From NCBI GenBank assembly GCA_964405925.1, contig CAYOQG010000338.1, positions 1 through 5,054 of the forward strand: a stretch of 5,054 nt of DNA, written 5' to 3'. Below, one piece after another: positions 1 through 5,054 of the stretch. The position numbers and the translations under genes were made by a program. Under the pieces are notes generated by a model. That model saw only the letters and a program-made list of their open reading frames with translations, did not search any database and was not told where the DNA came from. Within the stretch, counting starts at the first letter, position 1. The number at the start of each line of letters is the position of its first letter. The DNA comes from GCA-020344555 sp964405925 (GTDB lineage: Bacteria > Planctomycetota > Phycisphaerae > UBA1845).

Positions 1-2202
1 CTCCAAAGCAGGCAACGGATCGGTTGGTGCGGCGCTTATCCGCTCACGAAGTGTTTCCCAGATTTGTGCCTTCCGCACGTGCGCAGAAATGCGATCTGCT
101 CCCGCCACCAGCACCTGATCGTCCAGGGCTACCAGATTCCCACCCTCAGTCGAGGGTCGGCTGACCCCACCGCCCTCCCAGGGCGTATCGACTCGACGAC
201 CGTCTTCAACAGAGTATGTGCTGAGGTACGCGCGTGTCGGAACGAGCAACCGGCCACTGCCAGCCGGTGGTGGGCTGACGTCGGCGGACGGCCGACTGAC
301 GGACCAGACCCCGCGGCCGTGGAGCTCGTCACCTTCGGGTCCGCCGACCGGCGTCGACCATAGCACTTTGCCCGTTGAGAGATCAAAGCATACTGCCTCC
401 CGCCCGACACCACAAAGCGTATCGCCTTCAACCCCGAGCAGCGTCTCCACGTGGCCGAGCGTCTCCGTGGGGATCGACCGGATCAGGCTGCCGTCCCTCG
501 CGTCGAGCACGAGCACGTTGTCGGCGTCGGTCGGCAGCGCAATGACGCGCCCTTCGGACCAAAGCACCGGATTCAACCGCCAGGGCTTTATGTTCCCGGG
601 GTATCGGTTCGATCCCTGTGTCGAATCGGTCTGCCGCCGTTCGTATAAACGCAGCCAGCGGACGGTACCCGCATGACTATAGACAGCCGCGATGGAACCG
701 AGATTCGTGCAGACATAGATCGTATCCCCGTGCATGGCCGCGACGGTCATGGTTGGCGATTGCGACCCAAAGGTACCCGTGGATGCACTTCCGAGATGGG
801 TTCGCTGCTGAAGGGTACCGTCCGCCGAACTGAACCGATACAGGTAGCAATCCTCAAATCCGAAGGAGCGGCGTCGCCGGCCGACGACCCAAAGCCGATC
901 CCGCCCCACGATCGGGCTGGTGTCGAACGTCGTCTCCGCGAACTCCTCCTCGATCGCGTGTTGATCAACGCGCCAAATCACACGGCCCGTCTTTGCATCC
1001 AGGCAGGTCAGCTCCGGTGGGCTTCCCGCAGATTCATAGCTGTAATAAGGAACGGTCTCACCCGGTAGCGACGCGTACACCCTCCCGTCATAGACCGTGA
1101 CCGAATCCCACACCGGTGCCGGTTCATCGACATAACGAAACCCGCCTGTCCCGGGGAGATCGGCTCGAAACCACCACGCGGCTACGCCCGTGTTGCGATG
1201 CAAGGCGACGATTTCACGCACCCGCTGAACGATCACCAGTTCGCCTGCGACGACAGGCTGAATGGTCAGGCTTCCAGCGCGTTGGCGATACACCCTTGCA
1301 AAAGGATCGCCTTCTTCGTCGACGGCTCCCTCTTCGCGTGCCTCGAACCCGGTGAAACGCCACAAAAGCCCAAGTTCGTCTACCTGACTCTCTGATCGGC
1401 GGTTCCGCCCAGGTGCACCGCCGAACATGGGCCAATCACGCAAAGAACCACCCGGGCGTAAACTCGCAAATCCCTCCTGGATCTCGCCGAGCATCTCGGC
1501 GACGGGCCGGTCTCGCCCCATCCATCGCAGCGTCGTGTTGCGAACAGCGTCCGTCAGGTCGCCGATCGGATTCTCACCCATCGCACGGATGATGACCAGC
1601 ATGGCCCGATACCGGGGTTCGTACACTGGCGCATCCGGATGGCTCTGGAGCACCCGAGCATAAACGTGCTCCGCCGTGGCCAAATCGCCCGCCTCGATCG
1701 CCAATTGACCGATCTCGTCTGCCAAGGCGGCAGCCGTGGTGGTGCAAAAATACTGATCGAACCAGGGGAGTAGTTCGTGCAAAGAGTGTGGCACTTGCTC
1801 GGCCGCAATGCCCGCTTGGATCTCAGGCTCGTACATGCTCCTGTAGACCGACAGACCTGTCGCCGGCCAACCGGCGATGACTTCGTCGATGTGCTTCCGA
1901 AGGCTCACATAGTAGCCCGGCGCGACACGGATGAGTTTATCGGCCGCATCATTCGAAATGTCTTGCAGCAGTTCCGCAGCCTCACGCCACTCACCGCGGG
2001 CCGCGTAGATCCTCGCCTGAGCGATCGCGTCCGCCGCTTCAAAACTATCGTTGATGTAGACATCCGGATAGGCAACGTCACCCCGCAGATCGGAGGCAGG
2101 GTTGACCGGGCCGGGTTCCTCCTCACCCGCCCTCGCGGTGCCGTATGGACCGATCAGGGCGATCAGGCAAACAGCACCAAGCTTGTCTAACCCACACGTC
2201 AT
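1..2202 (-). CDS. Exported PQQ-type beta-propeller protein with TPR-like N-terminus (3' end outside window)
   Basis: The reverse strand is open for all 734 codons from the ATG at 2202 to base 1, so the C-terminus lies outside the window. The start is firm: an in-frame TGA lies four codons upstream, and a weak GTGAG lies about 8 bases before the ATG. Residues 1-25 look like a signal peptide (hydrophobic VCLIALIG, cleavage after TARA), implying export. Residues 50-250 are helical and TPR-like (ARIYAARGEWREAAELL near 64; GDLATAEHVYARVL near 172). DWPMFGG at 257-263 is typical of the entry into a PQQ/BamB-like propeller. Blade motifs recur near 333 (ALHRNTGVAAWW), 401 (LDAKTGRVIW), 457, 505, 565 (VLDARDGSLI), 605 (CFDLSTGKVLW) and 661. 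The final residues (LRERISAAPTDPLPALE) resemble the start of a C-terminal TPR region, which I infer continues. The propeller probably serves as a protein-interaction scaffold; cofactor binding or enzyme activity cannot be claimed. A role like BamB in outer-membrane assembly is possible but unproven. It is the third gene of the leftward cluster. Confidence 0.88.
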   Translation of the reverse strand, partial: MTCGLDKLGAVCLIALIGPYGTARAGEEEPGPVNPASDLRGDVAYPDVYINDSFEAADAIAQARIYAARGEWREAAELLQDISNDAADKLIRVAPGYYVSLRKHIDEVIAGWPATGLSVYRSMYEPEIQAGIAAEQVPHSLHELLPWFDQYFCTTTAAALADEIGQLAIEAGDLATAEHVYARVLQSHPDAPVYEPRYRAMLVIIRAMGENPIGDLTDAVRNTTLRWMGRDRPVAEMLGEIQEGFASLRPGGSLRDWPMFGGAPGRNRRSESQVDELGLLWRFTGFEAREEGAVDEEGDPFARVYRQRAGSLTIQPVVAGELVIVQRVREIVALHRNTGVAAWWFRADLPGTGGFRYVDEPAPVWDSVTVYDGRVYASLPGETVPYYSYESAGSPPELTCLDAKTGRVIWRVDQHAIEEEFAETTFDTSPIVGRDRLWVVGRRRRSFGFEDCYLYRFSSADGTLQQRTHLGSASTGTFGSQSPTMTVAAMHGDTIYVCTNLGSIAAVYSHAGTVRWLRLYERRQTDSTQGSNRYPGNIKPWRLNPVLWSEGRVIALPTDADNVLVLDARDGSLIRSIPTETLGHVETLLGVEGDTLCGVGREAVCFDLSTGKVLWSTPVGGPEGDELHGRGVWSVSRPSADVSPPPAGSGRLLVPTRAYLSTYSVEDGRRVDTPWEGGGVSRPSTEGGNLVALDDQVLVAGADRISAHVRKAQIWETLRERISAAPTDPLPALE

Positions 2203-2254
2203 GTCGCAATCTCACTGGTCGGAATCGGCAGAATCCGTCCAACGCTATCATATT

Positions 2255-3163
2255 CTAGACATCGGCATCTGCCGCTTTGCAGTCGCTCAGGTAGCGCCCC
2301 AGGAGTGGTTTGAGCTTCTCACAGACCGCTGGGTCGAGTTGCCGCTTGTCGGACCAGATCGCCAGCTTCAGCGACTCCTGACAGGGGCACGCCGGCAGCG
2401 CCCCCTCCATCAGCCTCAGGGCCTCTCGGATCAAGGTGACCGCGCTCATGCTCGCCCGTTGCAGGTTGGCGAGTACCTCCCGTAACACACCCGCCTCGTT
2501 GCGGCTGGGATCAGCAGGACGCCAGCAGTCATAGTCAGTGGCAAGGCCGACCAGGGCGTAGCAAATCTCGGCCTCCCGGGCCAACCGAGCCTCCGGCATG
2601 CAGGTCATCCCAATCAAATCACCACCCCACTGTCGATGCATATGCGACTCCGCTCGCGTCGAAAACTGTGGCCCTTCCATGCAGACGTAGGTGCCCGCAT
2701 GGTGGACGGTGGTCTCGACTTGGCTCGCTGCTTTGACAAGCAGGGATCGAAGCTGTTGACAGAACGGTGCTGCAAACTCGGTGTGGACAGCCATATCGGC
2801 GACGAAGAATGTGCTCTCACGACGGTACGTCTTGTCAATCACCTGATCGCACAGAACGAGATGCCCCGGCTCGATGTCTTCGCGCAGGCTCCCGGTCGCA
2901 CCACTCGCAATGATTCCGGACACTCCGAGCAGCTTCATGGCCCACACATTCGCTCGGTACGGCACATTCGAGGGATTGATCAGATGCCCCGGCCCGTGTC
3001 GGGCGATGAACGCCACATCCACGCCCTCCCAATTCGCGACGATCGGCGTGCTGCTCGGTGAGCCGAACGGTGTCTCAACCGCGGCTTCCTTCCCGCCGGC
3101 TTCTTCGAGCAGGATCTCACCGAGTCCTGTACCACCGATAATTCCAATCGTTGCCTTGTCCAC
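2255..3163 (-). CDS. mtnP: S-methyl-5'-thioadenosine phosphorylase
   Basis: This 302-residue protein is a purine nucleoside phosphorylase-family enzyme. It splits methylthioadenosine, the by-product of polyamine synthesis, with phosphate into adenine and 5-methylthioribose-1-phosphate in the cytoplasm, feeding methionine and adenine salvage. Visible motifs are GTGL at 11-14 and RHG at 55-57 (phosphate site), INPSNVPYRANVWA at 62-75, ASGATGSL at 86-93, GTYVCMEGPQFSTRAE at 157-172, IGMT at 184-187 and TDYDCW at 209-214. The Asp pair D210/D212 corresponds to the adenine-recognising Asp pair of human MTAP and favours a 6-aminopurine substrate over inosine or guanosine. The start is GTG: GGAG lies 6 bases upstream, an in-frame TGA lies six codons upstream, and no in-frame ATG lies between. 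A C259-P-C261 pair sits near the C-terminus. Length is slightly above the usual 260-290. It lies 100 bases after rsmA and 52 before the propeller gene. A purine nucleoside phosphorylase of other specificity is the main alternative. Confidence 0.95.
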   Translation of the reverse strand: MDKATIGIIGGTGLGEILLEEAGGKEAAVETPFGSPSSTPIVANWEGVDVAFIARHGPGHLINPSNVPYRANVWAMKLLGVSGIIASGATGSLREDIEPGHLVLCDQVIDKTYRRESTFFVADMAVHTEFAAPFCQQLRSLLVKAASQVETTVHHAGTYVCMEGPQFSTRAESHMHRQWGGDLIGMTCMPEARLAREAEICYALVGLATDYDCWRPADPSRNEAGVLREVLANLQRASMSAVTLIREALRLMEGALPACPCQESLKLAIWSDKRQLDPAVCEKLKPLLGRYLSDCKAADADV

Positions 3164-3169
3164 ATCGAT

Positions 3170-3173
3170 CTCC
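3170..3173 (-). promoter_or_regulatory. Ribosome binding site deciding the mtnP GTG start
   Basis: On the reverse strand GGAG lies 6 bases before the GTG at 3163. With the in-frame TGA upstream and no in-frame ATG nearby, this supports a GTG start. An ATG overlapping the GTG by two bases exists in another frame but leads to a short ORF without family motifs. Confidence 0.75.
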
Positions 3174-3254
3174 GTAGATCACAGTCCGCCGCAGCGAATC
3201 AACTCACACTGAACCGAAACACCACTCTCCTACTGCACTCCCGCGAACCAGCGC

Positions 3255-3282
3255 ATTCGCTATTCAGCATTCGGAATTCGCC
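3255..3282. repeat. Four-unit heptamer repeat (ATTCNNN) across the rsmA stop codon
   Basis: On the forward strand ATTC recurs at 3255, 3262, 3269 and 3276, exactly 7 bases apart, giving the units attcgct, attcagc, attcgga and attcgcc. On the coding strand the core is GAAT. The repeat covers the last codons of rsmA and its TGA (3264-3266) and continues into the gap before mtnP, so it encodes the ANSEC tail. I know of heptamer repeats of this sort in bacterial intergenic DNA, but whether this one belongs to a dispersed family cannot be told from one copy. Confidence 0.65.
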
Positions 3283-4205
3283 ACTCTTCCTTCGCCGCTC
3301 ACTTCACGATAAATCTCAATCCATTCATCCACGTCGAACGATTCCGGTCGACGCTTTGAGTCAAGGTGTTGACACACTGCATCACGTTGCGAATCGCTGA
3401 GAACGTATCCAAGCGCAGAGCGTATCGTCTTGCGGCGGTGATCGAACGTCTTCCGTACCAGGTTGGCGAAATCACGCAGTCCCTGCCCCCTAATCGCAGC
3501 CGCCTCGTGAACGTCCATCCGAATCATCACCGAGTCAACCGCCGGCTTGGGCCAGAACGCCGCGGGACGGATTCTCGTGATCGTCTTCAACGAACATAGC
3601 ATCTGTGCAACAATGCTCAATGGGCCATAGGCCTTGGTGTTGGGCCGAGCTGTGATTCGCTCGCCCACCTCTGCCTGGACGGTATAGCATAAGCGTCGTA
3701 CCGAAGGGTGGTTTAGCAGGAGGTTCATCAGAACCGGCGTCGCGACGCGGTATGGCAGATTGGCGACGAGCTTGACGGTTCCGCCAGTTGCCCGTCTGCC
3801 TGTGGCAGTCGCCGGTTCGCTGACCGTCTCGCCGCCGTCATAGCCGTCAATCGCCTCGGCTACCTCGGACATAAGCCGATGCTTGGACAACAGGACATCC
3901 CCCTGTACGATGGTGACACCTGCGGCCTCGCGGAACCGATCCTCCAGAATCGCACACATCTCGCGATCGGCCTCGACGCAAATGACCTTCCGCACGCGCG
4001 GTGCCAGCAGATCGGTAAGCCCACCGGTCCCACCCCCGACCTCGAGCACACAGTCCCGCGGGTCCAGCTCCGCACAAGCGACCAGACGCCGCATCAGATT
4101 CCCGTCGATCAGGAAGTGCTGCCCGAGCGATTTCCGAGGGCGCGCACCGGCTCCATCCAGCAGGGCCTGGATTTCATGCTTCGTTTGGACGTGGGGTGTA
4201 CCCAT
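3264..4205 (-). CDS. rsmA: 16S rRNA (adenine1518-N6/adenine1519-N6)-dimethyltransferase RsmA/KsgA
   Basis: With the start at 4205 the protein has 313 residues. RsmA uses S-adenosylmethionine to dimethylate two adjacent adenines in the helix 45 loop of 16S rRNA, a late step of 30S maturation; loss classically gives kasugamycin resistance. Motifs in order are KSLGQHFL at 25-32, the SAM-binding VLEVGGGTGGLT at 53-64, the acidic VEAD at 77-80, QGDV at 101-104, catalytic NLPY at 149-152, AEVGERITARPNTKAYGPLS at 178-197 and the C-terminal TFDHRRKTIRSAL at 253-265. I chose the ATG at 4205 because family members begin shortly before the LGQHFL motif. The frame stays open to an ATG at 4310, but that would add 35 Pro/Arg-rich residues with no visible ribosome site. 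The site at 4205 is also weak (GGAAG about 11 bases upstream), so the exact start is uncertain. Oddities are a Gly/Thr-rich insert at about 122-143 between QGDV and NLPY, and a tail (VANSEC) encoded by a heptamer repeat. First gene of the leftward cluster. Confidence 0.95.
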   Translation of the reverse strand: MGTPHVQTKHEIQALLDGAGARPRKSLGQHFLIDGNLMRRLVACAELDPRDCVLEVGGGTGGLTDLLAPRVRKVICVEADREMCAILEDRFREAAGVTIVQGDVLLSKHRLMSEVAEAIDGYDGGETVSEPATATGRRATGGTVKLVANLPYRVATPVLMNLLLNHPSVRRLCYTVQAEVGERITARPNTKAYGPLSIVAQMLCSLKTITRIRPAAFWPKPAVDSVMIRMDVHEAAAIRGQGLRDFANLVRKTFDHRRKTIRSALGYVLSDSQRDAVCQHLDSKRRPESFDVDEWIEIYREVSGEGRVANSEC

Positions 4206-4254
4206 CGGTGGCGGTGCTTCCGGCTGTCCATAGCTAGCTGACACGACAGGCGGT

Positions 4255-4260
4255 AGTATA
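4255..4260 (-). promoter_or_regulatory. Possible -10 element for rsmA
   Basis: TATACT on the reverse strand differs from TATAAT at one position and is placed sensibly for transcription into the rsmA start at 4205. There is no recognisable -35 hexamer at the right distance and no TG extension. Its AT-richness stands out in a GC-rich region, but this is a tentative call. Confidence 0.25.
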
Positions 4261-4441
4261 ACCAACCGCGGTCTGGGGCGCCATTCGTGCCTTTCTCGCA
4301 CCGTCCGCATCCGGCTGCACAGCAGGCTGAACGGGTGACGGACGTTTCCGTGCGGCTGTCGCGGCGAACTCGGTCATGGCTCGTACGCCAACCACCGGAC
4401 CGCCGCCCGCGTCTCGTGGGTGGGTCAAGACTGTCGTCTAC

Positions 4442-4446
4442 GGGAG
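4442..4446 (+). promoter_or_regulatory. Ribosome binding site deciding the regulator start
   Basis: GGGAG lies 6 bases before the ATG at 4453, close to ideal pairing and spacing. It makes this ATG the likely start and argues against the in-frame GTG at 4420, which has no comparable site. The sequence is seen directly; the function is inferred from position. Confidence 0.75.
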
Positions 4447-4452
4447 CCCATT

Positions 4453-4935
4453 ATGCGTTCGTACGAGGTTCTGAAACGTGCCGCTGACCACATCGGCGTC
4501 AAAGCCCTCGCCGGCGAGCTTCGACTATCACCCGCTCTGGTCTACAAATGGTGTCAAGAGTGGGACCCCAACGATCACGACGCCAGCGGCGCCCGCAACC
4601 CCCTCGACCGCGTCGCCGACATTGTTCGCCTGACCGGCGACCGTGAGGTCGTCAACTGGCTCTGTCACGAAGCCGGTGGATTCTTGACTCTCAACCACCC
4701 GAGCGAACCGCCGGCAAACGTCAGCGCCGAGCTGCTCGCCAACACCCAACGTCTTGTCAGGGAGTTTAGCCAGCTTTTGCTTACGGTGACCAAGTCGATT
4801 GAGGACGACGGCGAGATCGAGCCCAAAGAAGCTGATCGCATCCGCGATGCCTGGGAGCTTCTGAAACGAACCGTCGAAACCTTCACCGTCGCCTGCGAAC
4901 GAGGCATGTTCCGCTCCACCACGGACGAGGACTAA
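4453..4935 (+). CDS. Putative helix-turn-helix regulator, phage CII-like, function unknown
   Basis: This is a 160-residue soluble protein with no signal peptide or membrane segment. The ATG at 4453 is preceded by GGGAG at a 6-base spacing, which beats the in-frame GTG at 4420 that would add 11 residues. Residues 14-34 (containing VKALAGELRLSPALVYKW) look like a helix-turn-helix: a helix, a turn at LSPA and a recognition-like helix. NPLDRVADIVRLTGD (49-63) and VVNWLCHEAGGF (66-77) follow. This order resembles phage regulators of the CII/CP76 type, where an HTH precedes a region naming a division between dense helices. Residues 91-150 are helical (AELLANTQRLVREFSQLLL, then EADRIRDAWELLKR), possibly for oligomerisation. 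I believe similar proteins are common in planctomycetes, without known function. It is divergent from rsmA, so it could act on the shared intergenic region, but nothing in the sequence proves this. No integrase or other phage gene is nearby, so I read it as a resident gene, not prophage. DNA binding itself is an inference. Confidence 0.75.
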   Translation: MRSYEVLKRAADHIGVKALAGELRLSPALVYKWCQEWDPNDHDASGARNPLDRVADIVRLTGDREVVNWLCHEAGGFLTLNHPSEPPANVSAELLANTQRLVREFSQLLLTVTKSIEDDGEIEPKEADRIRDAWELLKRTVETFTVACERGMFRSTTDED

Positions 4936-4937
4936 CG

Positions 4938-4980
4938 GGTGTCACTGGTCCCGGCGCGCCGGGACGCGTCAGTGTGGACC
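4938..4980 (+). terminator. GC-rich hairpin after the regulator gene; possible terminator
   Basis: Bases 4948-4965 form a perfect 18-base palindrome (GTCCCGGCG and its complement), which as RNA gives a 7-bp stem with a CGCG loop. Outer arms CACTG (4943-4947) and CAGTG (4970-4974), and GGT (4938-4940) with ACC (4978-4980), can extend it with small internal bulges. It begins 2 bases after the regulator stop codon. There is no T-run on either side, so it is not a canonical intrinsic terminator. It may terminate without a U-tract, protect the mRNA 3' end, or be a protein-binding site. Confidence 0.5.
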
Positions 4981-5002
4981 TGTTCCGGTCTGCCGCGGAG
5001 GA

Positions 5003-5016
5003 AGGATGAAGGATGA
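5003..5016 (+). repeat. Short heptamer repeat (AGGATGA x2)
   Basis: AGGATGA occurs twice in perfect tandem at 5003-5009 and 5010-5016, preceded by a degenerate unit CGGAGGA at 4996-5002. It overlaps a sequence that looks like a strong ribosome binding site (GGAGG at 4997-5001), so the apparent translation signal may be a product of the repeat, or the reverse. With only two exact copies this could be chance. Confidence 0.4.
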
Positions 5017-5054
5017 GAAAGCGCCGGGATAAACCGGCATGGAGTAGCGGATGA
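5013..5054 (+). CDS. Possible 13-codon leader-like ORF at the window edge
   Basis: An ATG at 5013 is preceded by GGAGG 11 bases upstream (AAGG 7 bases upstream) and reads MRKRRDKPAWSSG to a TGA at 5052-5054. That TGA overlaps an ATG at 5051-5053 in an ATGA arrangement, so a next gene might begin there with translational coupling. A second ATG at 5006 gives an 8-codon ORF. Nothing shows that the peptide is made; a ribosome site for a gene just outside the window is an equally good reading. Confidence 0.15.
   Translation: MRKRRDKPAWSSG

Larger units (their letters stand above)
4206..4452. other. Divergent intergenic region between rsmA and the regulator
   Basis: These 247 bases separate two genes reading outward and must hold their promoters unless rsmA is extended to 4310. 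On the reverse strand TATACT at 4255-4260 matches five of six bases of the sigma-70 -10 consensus and would start rsmA transcription some 30-45 bases before its ATG at 4205, but I see no good -35 element 16-18 bases further upstream. An inverted repeat at 4338-4351 (ACGGA, 4-base loop, TCCGT) could be an operator, though one this short is expected by chance. I see no clear promoter for the regulator, no riboswitch and no RNA gene here. Confidence 0.5.

Noticed and set aside
218..1068. Forward-strand ORFs of 152 and 131 codons opposite the propeller gene
   Set aside because: They lie antisense to a continuous frame with clear propeller motifs. Their translations are Arg/Pro/Ser-rich without recognisable domains, as expected from shadow frames in GC-rich DNA.
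2247..2252. TATGAT on the reverse strand as a -10 element for the propeller gene
   Set aside because: It matches five of six consensus bases but has no -35 hexamer 16-18 bases upstream, where the mtnP coding end lies. It is too weak to annotate.
2262..2275. Small CGGC/GCCG hairpin near the end of mtnP as a terminator
   Set aside because: The stem is only 4 bp, lies inside the coding sequence and is not followed by a T-run.
2636..3061. Forward-strand ORF of 141 codons opposite mtnP
   Set aside because: It is fully antisense to the well-supported MtnP frame and shows no motif of its own.
3264..4310. Longer rsmA starting at the ATG at 4310
   Set aside because: It would add 35 Pro/Arg-rich residues not typical of RsmA, has no ribosome site, and would swallow the likely promoter at 4255-4260. 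The ATG at 4205 fits the family better, though its own ribosome site is weak.
4338..4351. Inverted repeat ACGGA-N4-TCCGT as an operator
   Set aside because: Arms of 5 bases with a 4-base loop occur often by chance in GC-rich DNA and no second copy is seen in the region.
4796..4831. EF-hand-like loop in the regulator (SIEDDGEIEPKE, residues 115-126)
   Set aside because: Only part of the calcium-loop pattern fits, there is no second copy, and the stretch is better read as a turn between two helices.

Overview
The window reads as an ordinary stretch of a GC-rich bacterial chromosome. I infer Planctomycetota, perhaps Phycisphaerae-like. The reasons are a large exported beta-propeller protein with a TPR-like N-terminus, an RsmA whose N-terminus looks planctomycetal, and a small regulator of a type I associate with that phylum. 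This assignment comes from recalled protein style, not from a search.

Three genes run leftward in the order rsmA (4205 to 3264), mtnP (3163 to 2255) and a long PQQ-type beta-propeller gene (2202 to beyond the left edge). The gaps are 100 and 52 bases, and I see no convincing terminator in either, so they may share a transcript. RsmA dimethylates 16S rRNA during 30S assembly. MtnP phosphorolyses methylthioadenosine to adenine and methylthioribose-1-phosphate. The propeller gene has an open frame of 734 codons with no stop in the window and a likely signal peptide. It is probably an envelope protein related in fold to BamB. RsmA and MtnP share only a loose link through S-adenosylmethionine metabolism, and I see no single pathway joining all three genes.

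To the right, a divergent intergenic region (4206-4452) separates rsmA from a rightward gene (4453-4935). That gene encodes a 160-residue putative helix-turn-helix protein, possibly of the phage CII-like type. A strong GC-rich palindrome follows its stop codon. The last 50 bases hold a Shine-Dalgarno-like stretch, a heptamer repeat and a very short ORF ending exactly at the window edge.

I found no CRISPR array, transposon, tRNA or rRNA, and no clearly new multi-gene system. The points most worth a second look are the two period-7 repeats at gene ends (3255-3282 and 5003-5016), the uncharacterised regulator, the hairpin behind it, and the architecture of the truncated propeller protein.
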